64,000 nt of DNA from Verrucomicrobiales bacterium (GCA_012960505.1 DUBC01000020.1:56109-120108); one strand, 5' to 3'. Counted from the stretch's first letter, positions 9,511 through 20,008 are shown. The notes: generated by a model from the sequence alone, not told the origin. Made by a program: numbers and translations.

Positions 9511-10992
9511 CTATAGGAACCCAAGAATTAATTTAGGAAATACCCCACAAAGAATCACACCAGCAAGAAGAACTATAATTACTACCCTAGACAATGTGCT
9601 AATCGTAAGAGCCAATTGATCGCCGTCTTGCTCAGCCCCCCCACAATACATTGCTCGGATAATTTTAAAGTAATAATAAAAGCCAGCAGAAGCCCCCAAT
9701 ACAGCAAAAGCAACGATGTACCAAGACCCTGAGAATACGGCATATTGAATCGCTATATTAAACAATAGGAACTTACCAAAAAAGCCGACAGTTAAAGGGA
9801 TGCCCGCTAGAGAAGCAACCCCAACAAGCATTGCAAAAGCCAGCAAAGGAGAACGCGCGCCTAAGCCCCTAAGATCATCAATGTTTTCTCCATCCGTTAA
9901 TGAACTGACGATCGTTATCACTAGAAAGCATAGCATGGTCATCAATAAATAACCGGCCAAATAAAATGAAATTGACTCCATTGGAGATGGTCCGATTAAT
10001 TTTGAATGGAAACCACTTTCCATGGCGGGCAAAGCCATCATTAAAAATCCAGCATGGGCAATACTTGAATAAGCCAGCAACCTTTTAATATTCGTTTGTT
10101 TAATTGCTACAAGGTTACCAAAGAACAAGGTCACACAAACCAAAAAAGATAAAATCAAAATTACAGAGCTCGAAGTTAGAGGTGAATTAAGGAAAGGTTC
10201 TATCACTCTTAGTAGAACAATGAAACCTGCCGCTTTAGATCCGACCGAGAGAAATGCAGTGATTGGCATTGAGGTGCCTTGATAAACATCAGGAACCCAA
10301 ATGTGAAAAGGAACTGCTGCAACCTTAAACCCCAGACCCACCATGAGAAGAGCAAACGCAAAGATAATAGGTTTCTTCTCAATCTCTCCAGAATTGAGCG
10401 CCTCGGCAATTCCACTAAGATCAAAGTGACCAGTCACACCAAATATCCAAGCAATTCCATATACCAAAAATCCTGTCGATAACGCTCCTAGAACTAAATA
10501 TTTCACTCCTGCCTCAAGCGAACCAACATTCCTACGCATAAAAGAAACAAGCACATAAAAACCAATAGTAACTAATTCCAAAGATACGAAAATGGTAATC
10601 AAATCCTTTGCCGAAGCCATCCACATAAGCCCAGCACACACAAAAATAGGAAGGCAATAGTACTCACCGATTCCTGAAAATTCATTACTCTGAGAAGTGT
10701 ACTTTTTGAAAGCAGAAGAAAAGTCCTTAGCTAAAACAAGGACAAGTAAAGTTGTTAATATTGCTATAGCCTTATAAAACAAAGCCCATTTATCAACGTG
10801 GTATATCCCCCAATAATCGTAGGGAACTTCAGAAGAAGGGACTGCAATAATTAAAAATAATAAGACAACGAAAAGACCACTGATCCCTAAGACTGCAATT
10901 CCTGAACGGGACCGATTAGATGAAAATGCCTCAATGCCCAGCATCGTAAAGCCAAGCAATAAAATAAGGATCTCAAGATAATATGCAGGCAT
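9511..10992 (-). CDS. nuoN: NADH-quinone oxidoreductase subunit N
   Basis: A 493-residue, almost entirely hydrophobic protein of the Mrp-antiporter-like proton-pumping subunits of complex I, last in the nuo block. Signatures include a charged helix with a conserved Glu near FVSLELVTIGFYVL and Lys residues in central helices (GLGFKVAAVPFHIWVPDVYQG). The length is standard for bacterial NuoN. It follows nuoM by 7 bp, so the genes are translationally close. It contributes one of the proton channels in the membrane arm of NADH dehydrogenase I. Confidence 0.96.
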   Translation of the reverse strand: MPAYYLEILILLLGFTMLGIEAFSSNRSRSGIAVLGISGLFVVLLFLIIAVPSSEVPYDYWGIYHVDKWALFYKAIAILTTLLVLVLAKDFSSAFKKYTSQSNEFSGIGEYYCLPIFVCAGLMWMASAKDLITIFVSLELVTIGFYVLVSFMRRNVGSLEAGVKYLVLGALSTGFLVYGIAWIFGVTGHFDLSGIAEALNSGEIEKKPIIFAFALLMVGLGFKVAAVPFHIWVPDVYQGTSMPITAFLSVGSKAAGFIVLLRVIEPFLNSPLTSSSVILILSFLVCVTLFFGNLVAIKQTNIKRLLAYSSIAHAGFLMMALPAMESGFHSKLIGPSPMESISFYLAGYLLMTMLCFLVITIVSSLTDGENIDDLRGLGARSPLLAFAMLVGVASLAGIPLTVGFFGKFLLFNIAIQYAVFSGSWYIVAFAVLGASAGFYYYFKIIRAMYCGGAEQDGDQLALTISTLSRVVIIVLLAGVILCGVFPKLILGFL

Positions 10993-10999
10993 AAATTTA

Positions 11000-12454
11000 T
11001 CAGCTCGGTAACATGCTTAAAATTAAGTTAGGAAAAAATCCAGTTAACAAAAGTACGACTATCATTAATATGATTGGGATCTTATTTAATGAATCGCGTC
11101 TCACCAAAGTCAGGCCTTGAGCCGAATCACCTTGGAAGACATTCCTATAGGCTCGAAGCATATAGACGGCAGATATGACAACACCCCACAAAGCTAATAT
11201 GGCTGCTTTTTGAAGGTTCCCCACTTCGCCAGCGCCATTAAAAGCACCAAAAAGAATCGTTATTTCAGATGCAAAATTAGCAAAACCTGGCAAGCCAATT
11301 GAAGCGAAAGCAGCGAACCCAAAACTCACAGCTAAGAACGGAACCTTGCTAGCTAACCCTCCTATTTCAGAAAGCTCTAGTGTGCTTAATCTTTCTCTAA
11401 GCGAACCACACAAAGCAAATAACAACGCAATCGAGATACCATGAGCAAACATCATAAGAACTGCCCCATTCCAGCCAATATGATTAACGCAAGCGATCCC
11501 TAAAAAAGCATAGCCCATGTGCATCACACTAGAATTACCTAACATCCTATCCAGATACTTTTGTGAAATTGTCACGAACCCCACGTAGATAATGTTCCCC
11601 AATAATAAAACTAATATTAAGCCCTCCCAAGCTTCAAAACCCTTTGGGAGCATGGGCATCGCAACTCTTAATATTCCGTATAAACCGAACTTTTTCAGTA
11701 CTCCTGCATGAAGCATTGCGATTGATGTTGGGGCAGAAGCATAAGCTGGTGCCGCCCAGCTATGGAAAGGGAAAAGCGAAACTAGTATACCAAAGCCAAG
11801 AAAAAGAGGTAAGAAAATCCACTTTTGTACTTCCTGGTCTAACTGCATTGTTTCGGCAATAGCGGTAAGATCAGCAATATTGAATGTTGCGGATTCAGCA
11901 CTGGTTAAGTTCGAATACAATGCTATCAATCCACCCAACAAAATCAAACTACCTACCCCAAGATATATAGTTATCTTCCAAGCAACCGCTAACTTGTCCC
12001 TCCCGTGTCCGTAAAGCCCTATCATCAAAAAAGTTGGAATGAGTGCTAATTCATGAAATGCAAATAAGAAAAATAAGTCTGTAGAACAAAAGGCTCCCAA
12101 CGCACCAGCCGAAATGAGTAAAGGTGCAATATGATAAAGTTTCACTTTCCCATCCGGAGCCTTCTCAGGTGAAACATAAACCGCACAAAAAGTTACAATT
12201 ACTGTGAGCAGTAAGAGAACTCCACTCATCCCATCAACAGCAAAACCCAAAGTTAATTTAGGGTTTTCAAGTATGACTGTGGAAGTCTCAAATATTAACT
12301 CCTCTCCCCCTTTCCTCATTAATTCACTAATCACAATGAGACCAAGGATCAGATTTGCTCCGGCCGCACCCAGAGCAGTCTTTCGGCCTTCTGCTCCTAG
12401 ACCAATGGCCAAAGCCGCAATAACCGGGATAAAAACTATTAGATCAATAATCAT
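11000..12454 (-). CDS. nuoM: NADH-quinone oxidoreductase subunit M
   Basis: A 484-residue polytopic membrane protein of the NuoM proton-pump family. Recognisable elements are the early Glu-containing helix (LFAFHELALIPTFLMIGLYG) and the central LFPFHSWAAPAYASAPTSIAM segment typical of antiporter-like subunits. It lies between nuoL (17-bp gap) and nuoN. It conducts protons in the complex I membrane arm. Nothing abnormal in length or motifs was seen. Confidence 0.96.
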   Translation of the reverse strand: MIIDLIVFIPVIAALAIGLGAEGRKTALGAAGANLILGLIVISELMRKGGEELIFETSTVILENPKLTLGFAVDGMSGVLLLLTVIVTFCAVYVSPEKAPDGKVKLYHIAPLLISAGALGAFCSTDLFFLFAFHELALIPTFLMIGLYGHGRDKLAVAWKITIYLGVGSLILLGGLIALYSNLTSAESATFNIADLTAIAETMQLDQEVQKWIFLPLFLGFGILVSLFPFHSWAAPAYASAPTSIAMLHAGVLKKFGLYGILRVAMPMLPKGFEAWEGLILVLLLGNIIYVGFVTISQKYLDRMLGNSSVMHMGYAFLGIACVNHIGWNGAVLMMFAHGISIALLFALCGSLRERLSTLELSEIGGLASKVPFLAVSFGFAAFASIGLPGFANFASEITILFGAFNGAGEVGNLQKAAILALWGVVISAVYMLRAYRNVFQGDSAQGLTLVRRDSLNKIPIILMIVVLLLTGFFPNLILSMLPS

Positions 12455-12471
12455 ACAAGCATTTGTTCCAT

Positions 12472-14310
12472 CTATCCAATCGCAGCATTAATAATATAAA
12501 GGACAAGAATGACACCCACTCCAAATAAGAATGCGTAACCTTGCAAATTGCCAGACTGCATCCCCCTTAGCACCGACCCAATCTCAGTGACTAACCGGGC
12601 AACACCACGGACAAGTAATCCGTCAATTAATAGTCGGTCTATTTGTTTTGCAACCCAAGCAACAGCGTCTTGGAAAATTCTAACTAGTATAATGTATATC
12701 TCATCCAAATAGAATTTTCTTGATAACACCTGAACGGGGTAAGGCTCTTGGTCCCGTCCACGATAAAGGAAAAATCCAGCAATAATACCAGCAACAGCAA
12801 TCGCAGTAAGAATTAAAGGAAGTACCACTCCTTCAGGATGAGGAATGTCCTTAGAGGGTACAAACCAGCTATAAGCAAAAGTTTGCCCAGCAAATATCGC
12901 TCCAATAGTTAAAACTAGTAAGGGAACAAGCATCAGAAGAGGGACTTCCTTAGCCTCTTCCGATGACCATGATCTGGCCCTTCCAAAAAAGACCACCACA
13001 CAAAGACGAGTCATATAAAATGCAGTAAGAAAAGCAACGAAAGATCCAATGACTAGCAGCAAGGGCTTGTTTGCAGCTATAGTCATTATGGCATCCTTAC
13101 TATAAAAACCACTGAGGGGATAAATCCCCGCAAGTGCAGCCGTGGCAATTAAGAAAGTGAATGAAGTTACTTTCATCCGCCCAATCAGCCCCCCCATCTT
13201 CCAAATATTTTGTTCATGATGGCATGCATAAATAATTGCTCCAGACCCAAGGAACAGCAGCGCCTTAAAGAAAGCATGTGTGTAGAGATGAAAGAATCCC
13301 GCATTTGATGCCTTCTCTCCCAAAACTTCACCGCCGCTCAAAAGTCCAGCAAATCCAACCGCCATGATCATGTATCCGAGTTGCGATAAAGTTGAATAGG
13401 CCAGTATCTTTTTTATATCATTTTGCTGAGTAGCCATGAGTGCGGCTATCAGAGCAGTAATAGCTCCAACGTATTGAATGACTGACGCCGCAGTAGGAGC
13501 AACTTCAATTAAGAACAGAACCTTAGTCAGCATAAAGACTCCAGCCGCCACCATAGTTGCTGCATGAATTAAAGCCGAAACCGGCGTTGGTCCCTCCATC
13601 GCATCGGGTAGCCAAACATGAAGGGGCACTTGAGCAGATTTACCAATTGCACCACAAAAAATACAAAAAACTGACCAGTTAAGTAAGCCTTTGTCATAAT
13701 TCCCATTCCCATTCCTCAACGACCCTTCAATCTCTACAAAATTAACACTACCAAAAGATCCCCATATTAGAAGAATTCCAATCATAAAACCAAAGTCACC
13801 AATGCGGTTCACAAGAAATGCTTTCTTCGCTGCCTCGGCTGCTGTGTTTTTATGATACCAATGTCCAATGAGAAGATAGGAACTGACGCCGACCAGCTCC
13901 CAAAAGATAAACATCATCGCAAGATTGTCGGCAAAAACAATTCCAGTCATTGAAAACATGAAGAGAGAAAGCCCAGAAAAATAACGCGCCTTCCCTGCAT
14001 CTTCTCGCATATATCCCAATGAAAAAAGATGAACCAAAAACCCTATGAGAGTGACTACAAGAATCATCCCCAGGCCTAAACCGTGTAACTCTATGCCAAT
14101 ATCCAATTTAAGATCTGCAATCTTTATCCAATTAAATGATCCAAGATTATTTAAGTCGTCTTGACGAATAAGCCCGAAAGTTAATACCAAACAAATCGCC
14201 GCTGAAAACGTTGAGACAAATGCACTGAAATTTGCCTTTTTCCTCAACAAAAGAAGATTAGATGCAGCTGCAACTAATGGTAATAAAAGAATAATAAATG
14301 CAGTTGTCAT
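12472..14310 (-). CDS. nuoL: NADH-quinone oxidoreductase subunit L
   Basis: A 612-residue protein with about 16 membrane helices, the length expected for NuoL. It carries the family core MFIFWELVGVSSYLLIGHWY and SAQVPLHVWLPDAMEGPTPV, followed by a C-terminal amphipathic, hydrophilic stretch corresponding to the lateral helix HL and a last transmembrane anchor. NuoL is the distal proton pump of complex I. It follows nuoK with a 5-bp gap. Confidence 0.96.
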   Translation of the reverse strand: MTTAFIILLLPLVAAASNLLLLRKKANFSAFVSTFSAAICLVLTFGLIRQDDLNNLGSFNWIKIADLKLDIGIELHGLGLGMILVVTLIGFLVHLFSLGYMREDAGKARYFSGLSLFMFSMTGIVFADNLAMMFIFWELVGVSSYLLIGHWYHKNTAAEAAKKAFLVNRIGDFGFMIGILLIWGSFGSVNFVEIEGSLRNGNGNYDKGLLNWSVFCIFCGAIGKSAQVPLHVWLPDAMEGPTPVSALIHAATMVAAGVFMLTKVLFLIEVAPTAASVIQYVGAITALIAALMATQQNDIKKILAYSTLSQLGYMIMAVGFAGLLSGGEVLGEKASNAGFFHLYTHAFFKALLFLGSGAIIYACHHEQNIWKMGGLIGRMKVTSFTFLIATAALAGIYPLSGFYSKDAIMTIAANKPLLLVIGSFVAFLTAFYMTRLCVVVFFGRARSWSSEEAKEVPLLMLVPLLVLTIGAIFAGQTFAYSWFVPSKDIPHPEGVVLPLILTAIAVAGIIAGFFLYRGRDQEPYPVQVLSRKFYLDEIYIILVRIFQDAVAWVAKQIDRLLIDGLLVRGVARLVTEIGSVLRGMQSGNLQGYAFLFGVGVILVLYIINAAIG

Positions 14311-14315
14311 CTGTA

Positions 14316-14639
14316 TTATCCTTTCATACTCCTCAGTTCTTCAACATCTACTGTTTGACGTGATCTAAAAAGAGCAACGATTATAGCCAAACCAACAGCC
14401 ACTTCCGCAGCTGCAACTGTGATCACAAAAAACACCATCACTTGTGCGTTATATGAGTCCGCAGGTAAACCCTCTCCTCCGCCAAATCTCCAAAATGCAA
14501 CTAAGGTCAAATTAGCTGCACTGAGCATCATTTCGAGACTCATTAATATAACAATTATATTGCTTCGGATCATGACTCCACAAAGCCCTATCACAAATAG
14601 CAAACCGCCCATCAAAAGGTATTCATTTAAAGTAGGCAT
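14316..14639 (-). CDS. nuoK: NADH-quinone oxidoreductase subunit K
   Basis: The 107-residue product has three membrane helices and the MrpC-like core with membrane glutamates ([16 protein letters not shown] and [15 protein letters not shown]), the normal size and pattern of NuoK. I chose the ATG at 14639 (MPTLNEYLL) over an upstream TTG at 14711, because the longer form would overlap nuoJ and add a non-conserved basic stretch. The chosen start lies 7 bp after the nuoJ stop. NuoK forms part of the proton path linking the quinone module to the pumps. Confidence 0.94.
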   Translation of the reverse strand: MPTLNEYLLMGGLLFVIGLCGVMIRSNIIVILMSLEMMLSAANLTLVAFWRFGGGEGLPADSYNAQVMVFFVITVAAAEVAVGLAIIVALFRSRQTVDVEELRSMKG

Positions 14640-14646
14640 GAGATAA

Positions 14647-15168
14647 TTAATTATTTTCCGAACCCTCCTTCCCTTGCCGGCGACTAAGAACAACGACACC
14701 AATGGTGGCAACTAACAAAAGAACTCCCAATACCTGTAAATGGAAATTGTAATTCGTGAAAATCTCAGCCCCGATCATCTTTACATCTTCATGCGATGAG
14801 TCCTCTGGAAACGGCACCATCTTTTGTTTTCCATCCTCATATCCACCAAGCACAGAAATTAGTTGTACAACAAATCCAAAAAGAACAACTACTCCTCCTC
14901 CCACTGCCAAAAAGTTCCAATCTTTACTTTTCTCTTCTCTTATATCTAGAAGCATAATGATAAAGAGGAACAAAACCATTACGGCTCCGGTATAAACAAG
15001 AATCTGAATTATACTTATGAAATAGGCATTAAGAGTGACAAACAAAGCAGCTAACCCTAAGAAAGAAATAACAAGGCAAAGCGCACTAGATAGTGGATTT
15101 CGGCAAACAATTACCATTATACCAAATCCGAGCATCAACCCTGAAAAAATGTAAAAAAGTAGCGACAT
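14647..15168 (-). CDS. nuoJ: NADH-quinone oxidoreductase subunit J
   Basis: A 173-residue membrane protein with five hydrophobic segments, matching NuoJ. The conserved helix [20 protein letters not shown] is clear; its pi-bulge/Tyr region is central to coupling in complex I. It sits between nuoI (18 bp gap) and nuoK. The hydrophilic loop at about residues 110-140 ([17 protein letters not shown]) is ordinary for the family. Confidence 0.95.
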   Translation of the reverse strand: MSLLFYIFSGLMLGFGIMVIVCRNPLSSALCLVISFLGLAALFVTLNAYFISIIQILVYTGAVMVLFLFIIMLLDIREEKSKDWNFLAVGGGVVVLFGFVVQLISVLGGYEDGKQKMVPFPEDSSHEDVKMIGAEIFTNYNFHLQVLGVLLLVATIGVVVLSRRQGKEGSENN

Positions 15169-15186
15169 TAAAAATATTCAGACTTT

Positions 15187-15717
15187 CTATTTTAATGTGT
15201 TCCACTTGTTAACAAGGCCCTCTCGAACGCCCCCTATCTCATAAAGCTTTTTCTTATTATGAACCATTTCATCACGGGTATAGCCTGAGATAGCATAATC
15301 TTTGCGAAGAAAAATCGCCTGCTCAGGACACACTTCCTCACACATTCCGCAATAAATACAACGGATCATATCAATCTCAAATTCTCTAGGTCTTTTTTCG
15401 ACTTTGGACCACTGATCCTCAGGAGGAATTTCTTCAGGAATGATAGTAATGGCCCGTGGAGGGCAGATAAATTCACAAAGCTGACATGAAACGCACCGCT
15501 CTCTTCCATGCTCATCAGTAACTAATGCAGGAGCGCCTCTGTAATGTTCCGGCAGATTATTATCCCACTTTTCCTCAGGATATTGCATCGTTACTTTCTT
15601 TTTTCTTCTTAGGATCCGAATCGCATGCCCAAGAGTGATGCGAAGACCTTTCATAATTGCTGGAAAGTAAAACTTCTCAAGAATTGATAATTTGGGACGC
15701 TCTACAATAACAGCCAT
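15187..15717 (-). CDS. nuoI: NADH-quinone oxidoreductase subunit I (two 4Fe-4S)
   Basis: A 176-residue ferredoxin-like subunit with two classical 4Fe-4S motifs, CVSCQLCEFICPP and CIYCGMCEEVCPEQA, which bind clusters N6a and N6b that pass electrons toward N2 in NuoB. An N-terminal amphipathic segment places it against NuoH. The gene starts 2 bp after the nuoH stop. Length and spacing of cysteines are standard. Confidence 0.97.
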   Translation of the reverse strand: MAVIVERPKLSILEKFYFPAIMKGLRITLGHAIRILRRKKKVTMQYPEEKWDNNLPEHYRGAPALVTDEHGRERCVSCQLCEFICPPRAITIIPEEIPPEDQWSKVEKRPREFEIDMIRCIYCGMCEEVCPEQAIFLRKDYAISGYTRDEMVHNKKKLYEIGGVREGLVNKWNTLK

Positions 15718-15719
15718 AT

Positions 15720-16883
15720 TTAAGAAGCAGACCCTCGAGTTAAAATTAAAATTCCAGCAGTAATAAAAATATTCACTAGCGCAAGCTCAAAGAAGATGAT
15801 CCAACCGAGCCTCATTAGCTGATCATAACGAAATCTAGGAAGTGTCCAGCGAACCCATATGAAAAATAAAATAAAAACAATTACCTTGGCAAGAAACGTT
15901 CCTATATGGATCAAACCTAGCCACCAGGGAATTTGCTCCGGGTCTCCAGTCATATTCATGAGGTATGCGTCCAACCCAAAGGGAAGGGACCAGCCCCCAA
16001 GAAACAAGGTCACTATCAGGCCTGATCCAATGATCATTGCTGCATACTCACCCAAAAAGAAGAGAGCAAACTTCATTGAAGAATACTCAGTATGATACCC
16101 TGCTACGAGCTCGGTTTCACATTCAGGCAGGTCAAAAGGTAACCGGTTCGTCTCAGCAAATATCGAAGTAGTAAAAACTATAAAAGCAATGAACGCAGGA
16201 AAGAGCAGAAAAAATCGATCCACTCCCCCATTCCATATTGCCCCGTCCCCCCAGAAGGGTAACAAAAGCCATCCATTCTTACTCTGCTCCCATACAATTT
16301 CACTAAGGTTTAACTCTCCAAATATTAAAAGAACAGGAACAAGAGAAAGACCAAGTGATATTTCATAAGATATCATTTGGCTACTTGACCTCACTCCTCC
16401 AAGAAAAGAATATTTTGAGTTTGATGCCCACCCCGCTAAAACAATTCCGTAAACACTAAGCGAAGCGATAGCAAAAATAAAAAGAGGCCCGACATTAAGG
16501 TCCGCTATTACCATTTTCTCACCAAACAGTTCACTGCCGAATGGAAGAACTGCGCAAGTTAATAGCGCTGGAACCATAGTGAGTGCTGGGGCAAGCCAAT
16601 AATAAAATTTATTCACATGGCCTGGCGTGAAATCTTCCTTAAGAAGAAATTTAATCCCGTCCGCAATAGGTTGGCCAAGCCCAAACAATCTGATCTTAGT
16701 AAAAGGAATACCTACTCGGTTAGGTCCAACACGTTCCTGAATCACGGCACTCACTCGCCGCTCAGCCCAAACAGAATATGCCACCATCGGTAATATGACT
16801 ACAAATATCACCATGACGATTTTGATGAAAGAAATCAGAATCGGCATCAATTCAATATTAGTTAATATATTTCCAATCTCCAT
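15720..16883 (-). CDS. nuoH: NADH-quinone oxidoreductase subunit H
   Basis: A 387-residue polytopic protein of the NuoH family, which forms the quinone-binding chamber with NuoB and NuoD. The landmarks are ERRVSAVIQERVGPNRVGI after the first helix, the loop LADGIKFLLKEDF-like segment (here IADGIKFLLKEDFTPG) and AETNRLPFDLPECETELVAG with its conserved acidic residues. It abuts nuoG directly: the nuoG stop ends at 16884, immediately before its start. It is slightly longer than E. coli NuoH (about 325) because of an extended region near residues 115-130 and the C-terminus. Confidence 0.96.
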   Translation of the reverse strand: MEIGNILTNIELMPILISFIKIVMVIFVVILPMVAYSVWAERRVSAVIQERVGPNRVGIPFTKIRLFGLGQPIADGIKFLLKEDFTPGHVNKFYYWLAPALTMVPALLTCAVLPFGSELFGEKMVIADLNVGPLFIFAIASLSVYGIVLAGWASNSKYSFLGGVRSSSQMISYEISLGLSLVPVLLIFGELNLSEIVWEQSKNGWLLLPFWGDGAIWNGGVDRFFLLFPAFIAFIVFTTSIFAETNRLPFDLPECETELVAGYHTEYSSMKFALFFLGEYAAMIIGSGLIVTLFLGGWSLPFGLDAYLMNMTGDPEQIPWWLGLIHIGTFLAKVIVFILFFIWVRWTLPRFRYDQLMRLGWIIFFELALVNIFITAGILILTRGSAS

Positions 16884-18599
16884 TTATCCTACTATGAGAC
16901 CCTGATTAACTCTCTGCGCTTCTCGTTCAAGAAGTGGTATAGTTTCTCCAGTTTCAATAACCGAAGCACCCTTCTCTCCTATCCCTGATAAGGTAAAACC
17001 CTTTAAGACCGGCACAACACTTGCCATTTCAGAAAAAAGGTCCGCCAATTCATATATAAAATCCTTCCCATCCATAGCACAATTAAGATCTTGCAAAATC
17101 TCCCAATCATCTCTGCTATTGCCGGGTGGTTCGATTGCCTTATTCAACAACTGCAATCGACCAGTCGCATTAATCATTGATCCTCTTTTCTCAGCATAAC
17201 TTGCACCAGGAAGAACAATGTCTGATAATTTTGCTGTTGGGTTAGCCAATATGTGTGAAGAGACTAAAAATTTCAACTTACTCAAAACCCCATCATCAAA
17301 ACCCTTGCTCTCAATATTTTCACCGTAAACCAACAAGGCTTTAATTGATCCGGACTCGATACCTTTTTTGATTGAATTAACTCTCGATCCCGGACTACGG
17401 AGCTTCAGGATGGCCTTTGCTCCGTTTGTGTTCGGTCTCCTATCTTTATGATTAAGATAATCGTCCCCTTCACCATGACACTTCAGTGTATCGACATTCT
17501 TGGTTTCTAATGTGTCTGCCAAAACACGGACCAAATATAACTCCTCATTCGTCATGCGTGCAGATGCAATAATTGCTACTTCATCGCCTTTATACTTGAG
17601 CAGTCCCTCGGCAGTCCTTCGAATCGCTTGAGGCCAATCAACCGTTTCGTGAGATTTACCCTTCTTCATCATCGGGTCAGTAAGACGCGCGTCACTTTCA
17701 AGAAGATGATAATTAAGCCTTCCAGAATCACACATCCACGAAGAATTCACTTCATTATTTTCTCTCGGAGTTTGTCTATAAATCTTATTTTCTCTCGAAC
17801 TTATGAGAATATTGCAACCGCGGGCACAGCCATTACAAATGGACTTTGTTTCGCGCATAAACCAAACCCTCATCTTGAACCTAAAGTCGTTAGAGGTAAG
17901 TGCCCCGACGGGGCAAATGTCCACCGTGTTTAATGAATAATTATTCGCCAAAGGTTTATCAGGATGAATCGTCAACACATTATGGCTGCCCCTATCAACA
18001 AAACCCAGCACATCATCATCAACGATTTCTTGTGTAAATCGCACACACCTTGAACAAAGAACGCACCTCTCATCATCCAAGCGAATCCTCGGTCCAATAT
18101 CGACGTTCTTTGGCTTCTTAACCTTATTTTCAAGGAACCTTGATTCACCCTTTCCGTGCTCAACGCTATATTCTTGGAGCGTGCATTCTCCAGCCTGATC
18201 ACAAATAGGACAATCAAGGGGATGGTTAATTAGTAGAAATTCCATCACACCCTCACGACACTCCTTTGCCAATGTTGACTGTGTTCGTATTCCCATGCCT
18301 TCAGCAACTGTATTGGCACAAGCTATAACAGGGCGAGGCATCCAACTAATTTTAGCATGCCCATCATTGTCCAGTTCTGCTTCTTGACCCGGAGTAGGTC
18401 GGGGCGGCATGCCCATTTCAACTAGGCACATTCTGCAATTTCCCGGTGAGCTAAGTTTAGGGTGATAACAATAATGAGGAACTTCTGCTGATGCCTGTTT
18501 GCAAGCCTCAATCATGCGAGTTCCCCTTTTTACCTGAATCCAATGCCCATCCACTTGGACGTTCACCAGATCTTCAGTTTGTTTGCTTGCAGCAGACAT
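16884..18599 (-). CDS. nuoG: NADH-quinone oxidoreductase subunit G, short form
   Basis: The N-terminal third holds the 2Fe-2S ligands (CYHPKLSSPGNCRMC), the His/Cys N5 motif (HPLDCPICDQAGEC) and 4Fe-4S motifs (CVLCSRC and a later DICPVG). CNGCARGC then opens the molybdopterin-oxidoreductase-like domain. NuoG wires electrons from NuoF/E to NuoI. At about 571 residues it is much shorter than E. coli NuoG (about 900) or the Thermus protein, the shortening falling in the vestigial molybdopterin domain. I prefer ATG at 18599 (MSAASKQ) to an in-frame TTG at 18611 that would overlap nuoF. Confidence 0.93.
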   Translation of the reverse strand: MSAASKQTEDLVNVQVDGHWIQVKRGTRMIEACKQASAEVPHYCYHPKLSSPGNCRMCLVEMGMPPRPTPGQEAELDNDGHAKISWMPRPVIACANTVAEGMGIRTQSTLAKECREGVMEFLLINHPLDCPICDQAGECTLQEYSVEHGKGESRFLENKVKKPKNVDIGPRIRLDDERCVLCSRCVRFTQEIVDDDVLGFVDRGSHNVLTIHPDKPLANNYSLNTVDICPVGALTSNDFRFKMRVWFMRETKSICNGCARGCNILISSRENKIYRQTPRENNEVNSSWMCDSGRLNYHLLESDARLTDPMMKKGKSHETVDWPQAIRRTAEGLLKYKGDEVAIIASARMTNEELYLVRVLADTLETKNVDTLKCHGEGDDYLNHKDRRPNTNGAKAILKLRSPGSRVNSIKKGIESGSIKALLVYGENIESKGFDDGVLSKLKFLVSSHILANPTAKLSDIVLPGASYAEKRGSMINATGRLQLLNKAIEPPGNSRDDWEILQDLNCAMDGKDFIYELADLFSEMASVVPVLKGFTLSGIGEKGASVIETGETIPLLEREAQRVNQGLIVG

Positions 18600-18607
18600 T
18601 AACAAAT

Positions 18608-20008
18608 TCAACGCTTAAGGCCGGCCGCTGCCGCCTTCGATTCAGGGTTAAGCTCTTTGCCGGCATTTCTCCGGCTCGTATGTTTCTTGAAATCTTCTGG
18701 GAACTTTGCAACGAAGCTCTGAGTAGGCCAAGCGCACGCTTCTCCGAAAGCACAGATTGTCCTTCCTGCTATGTTATCTCCCACCGAAGTCAAAGTCTTC
18801 AAGTCAGAAGGGACTCCTGAACCTGAAACCATTCGATCAGTAATTTTTTTCATCCAAAGCGAACCTTCCCGGCATGGGGTGCATTGCCCGCATGACTCAT
18901 GGGCATAAAAAGTATTTATATTATTTAGTATCCATGTCATGTCCCGACTGTCATCCATAACAATAACTCCTCCAGATCCTGCCATAGAACCACAAGCTGC
19001 CAACGTATCGAAATCCATTGGAATCTCATTAATGCCAATTGTCCTCTCTGATTCACCGGTACCAATTGTATATTTCTCACCTGCTCGCAAAACTTTCGCT
19101 GATGAACCTCCGGGTATGACTCCTTTAAGTTTACGACCCTTTCTTAATCCTCCACAAACATCATTAATCAGTTCACCCATTGTGATTTTACCGACTTCAA
19201 CCTCAAAGTATCCAGGCCTTATTACGTCACCACTGACGCACAGAATTCTAGTTCCCGTGTTCCGTGGAGTGCCTATTTTTGCGTACTTTTGCCCCCCCAT
19301 AGCAATGATGTGTTTCACATTGCATAAAGACTCTACATTATTAACAATAGTTGGACACATATACAATCCAAGCGCCGCAGGAAAGTATGGAGGCTTGATT
19401 CTTGGGTAAGGCCTTTTCCCCTCCAATGATTCGATGAGACCTGTCTCCTCACCGCAAATGTAGGCACCTGCACCACGGTGCACATATATTTCACAATTAA
19501 ATTTTCCTCCTAGAATTTTCTTCCCCAAGAAGTTTTTCTTCCTAGCCTCTTCTATCGCATCCTCTAGAATTTTAGCCCCTTCAGGAAATTCTTCTCGAAT
19601 ATAGATATATGCAACTTTGGCTCCAACTGCATAACATGAAATCAACATTCCTTCTATGAGCTGATGCGGATCCTGATGCACAATATACCGGTCCTTGAAA
19701 GTGCCTGGCTCTGACTCATCGCAATTACAAATCAGATAGACTGGTTTTTTATTATTGGGAGGGATGAAACCCCACTTGACTCCAGTCGGAAAGCCTGCCC
19801 CTCCTCTGCCGCGAAGGCCTGAAGTTTTAACCTCGTCAGTGACCTCTTGAGGCTTCATTTTTAACGCCTTTTTCAGATCTTTATATCCACCGTCTGCAAT
19901 ATAAGATTTAATAGATGTATCCCAACCGCGACGATCAACATTGCGGAAAATCATCCTATACTCACTCTTGTGAGGTTCCTTTCCTTTTATGTATTTCGGG
20001 GCTGCCAT
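18608..20008 (-). CDS. nuoF: NADH-quinone oxidoreductase subunit F (FMN, NADH site)
   Basis: A 466-residue flavoprotein subunit. The FMN/NAD-binding glycine-rich segment GLRGRGGAGFPTGVKWGF is near residue 64, and the N3 4Fe-4S ligands are in ESCGQCTPCREG plus a downstream Cys near TICAFGEACAW. It oxidises NADH and passes electrons through FMN to the Fe-S chain. Its start overlaps the nuoE stop by one base, suggesting translational coupling. Length is normal. Confidence 0.97.
   Translation of the reverse strand: MAAPKYIKGKEPHKSEYRMIFRNVDRRGWDTSIKSYIADGGYKDLKKALKMKPQEVTDEVKTSGLRGRGGAGFPTGVKWGFIPPNNKKPVYLICNCDESEPGTFKDRYIVHQDPHQLIEGMLISCYAVGAKVAYIYIREEFPEGAKILEDAIEEARKKNFLGKKILGGKFNCEIYVHRGAGAYICGEETGLIESLEGKRPYPRIKPPYFPAALGLYMCPTIVNNVESLCNVKHIIAMGGQKYAKIGTPRNTGTRILCVSGDVIRPGYFEVEVGKITMGELINDVCGGLRKGRKLKGVIPGGSSAKVLRAGEKYTIGTGESERTIGINEIPMDFDTLAACGSMAGSGGVIVMDDSRDMTWILNNINTFYAHESCGQCTPCREGSLWMKKITDRMVSGSGVPSDLKTLTSVGDNIAGRTICAFGEACAWPTQSFVAKFPEDFKKHTSRRNAGKELNPESKAAAAGLKR

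Noticed and set aside
14640..14711. Upstream TTG extension of nuoK by 24 residues
   Set aside because: It overlaps the nuoJ end and adds a basic sequence not found in NuoK proteins; the ATG at 14639 is better.
18939..19409. Antisense frame of 156 residues opposite nuoF
   Set aside because: It is opposite the conserved NuoF coding sequence and has no recognisable protein features.
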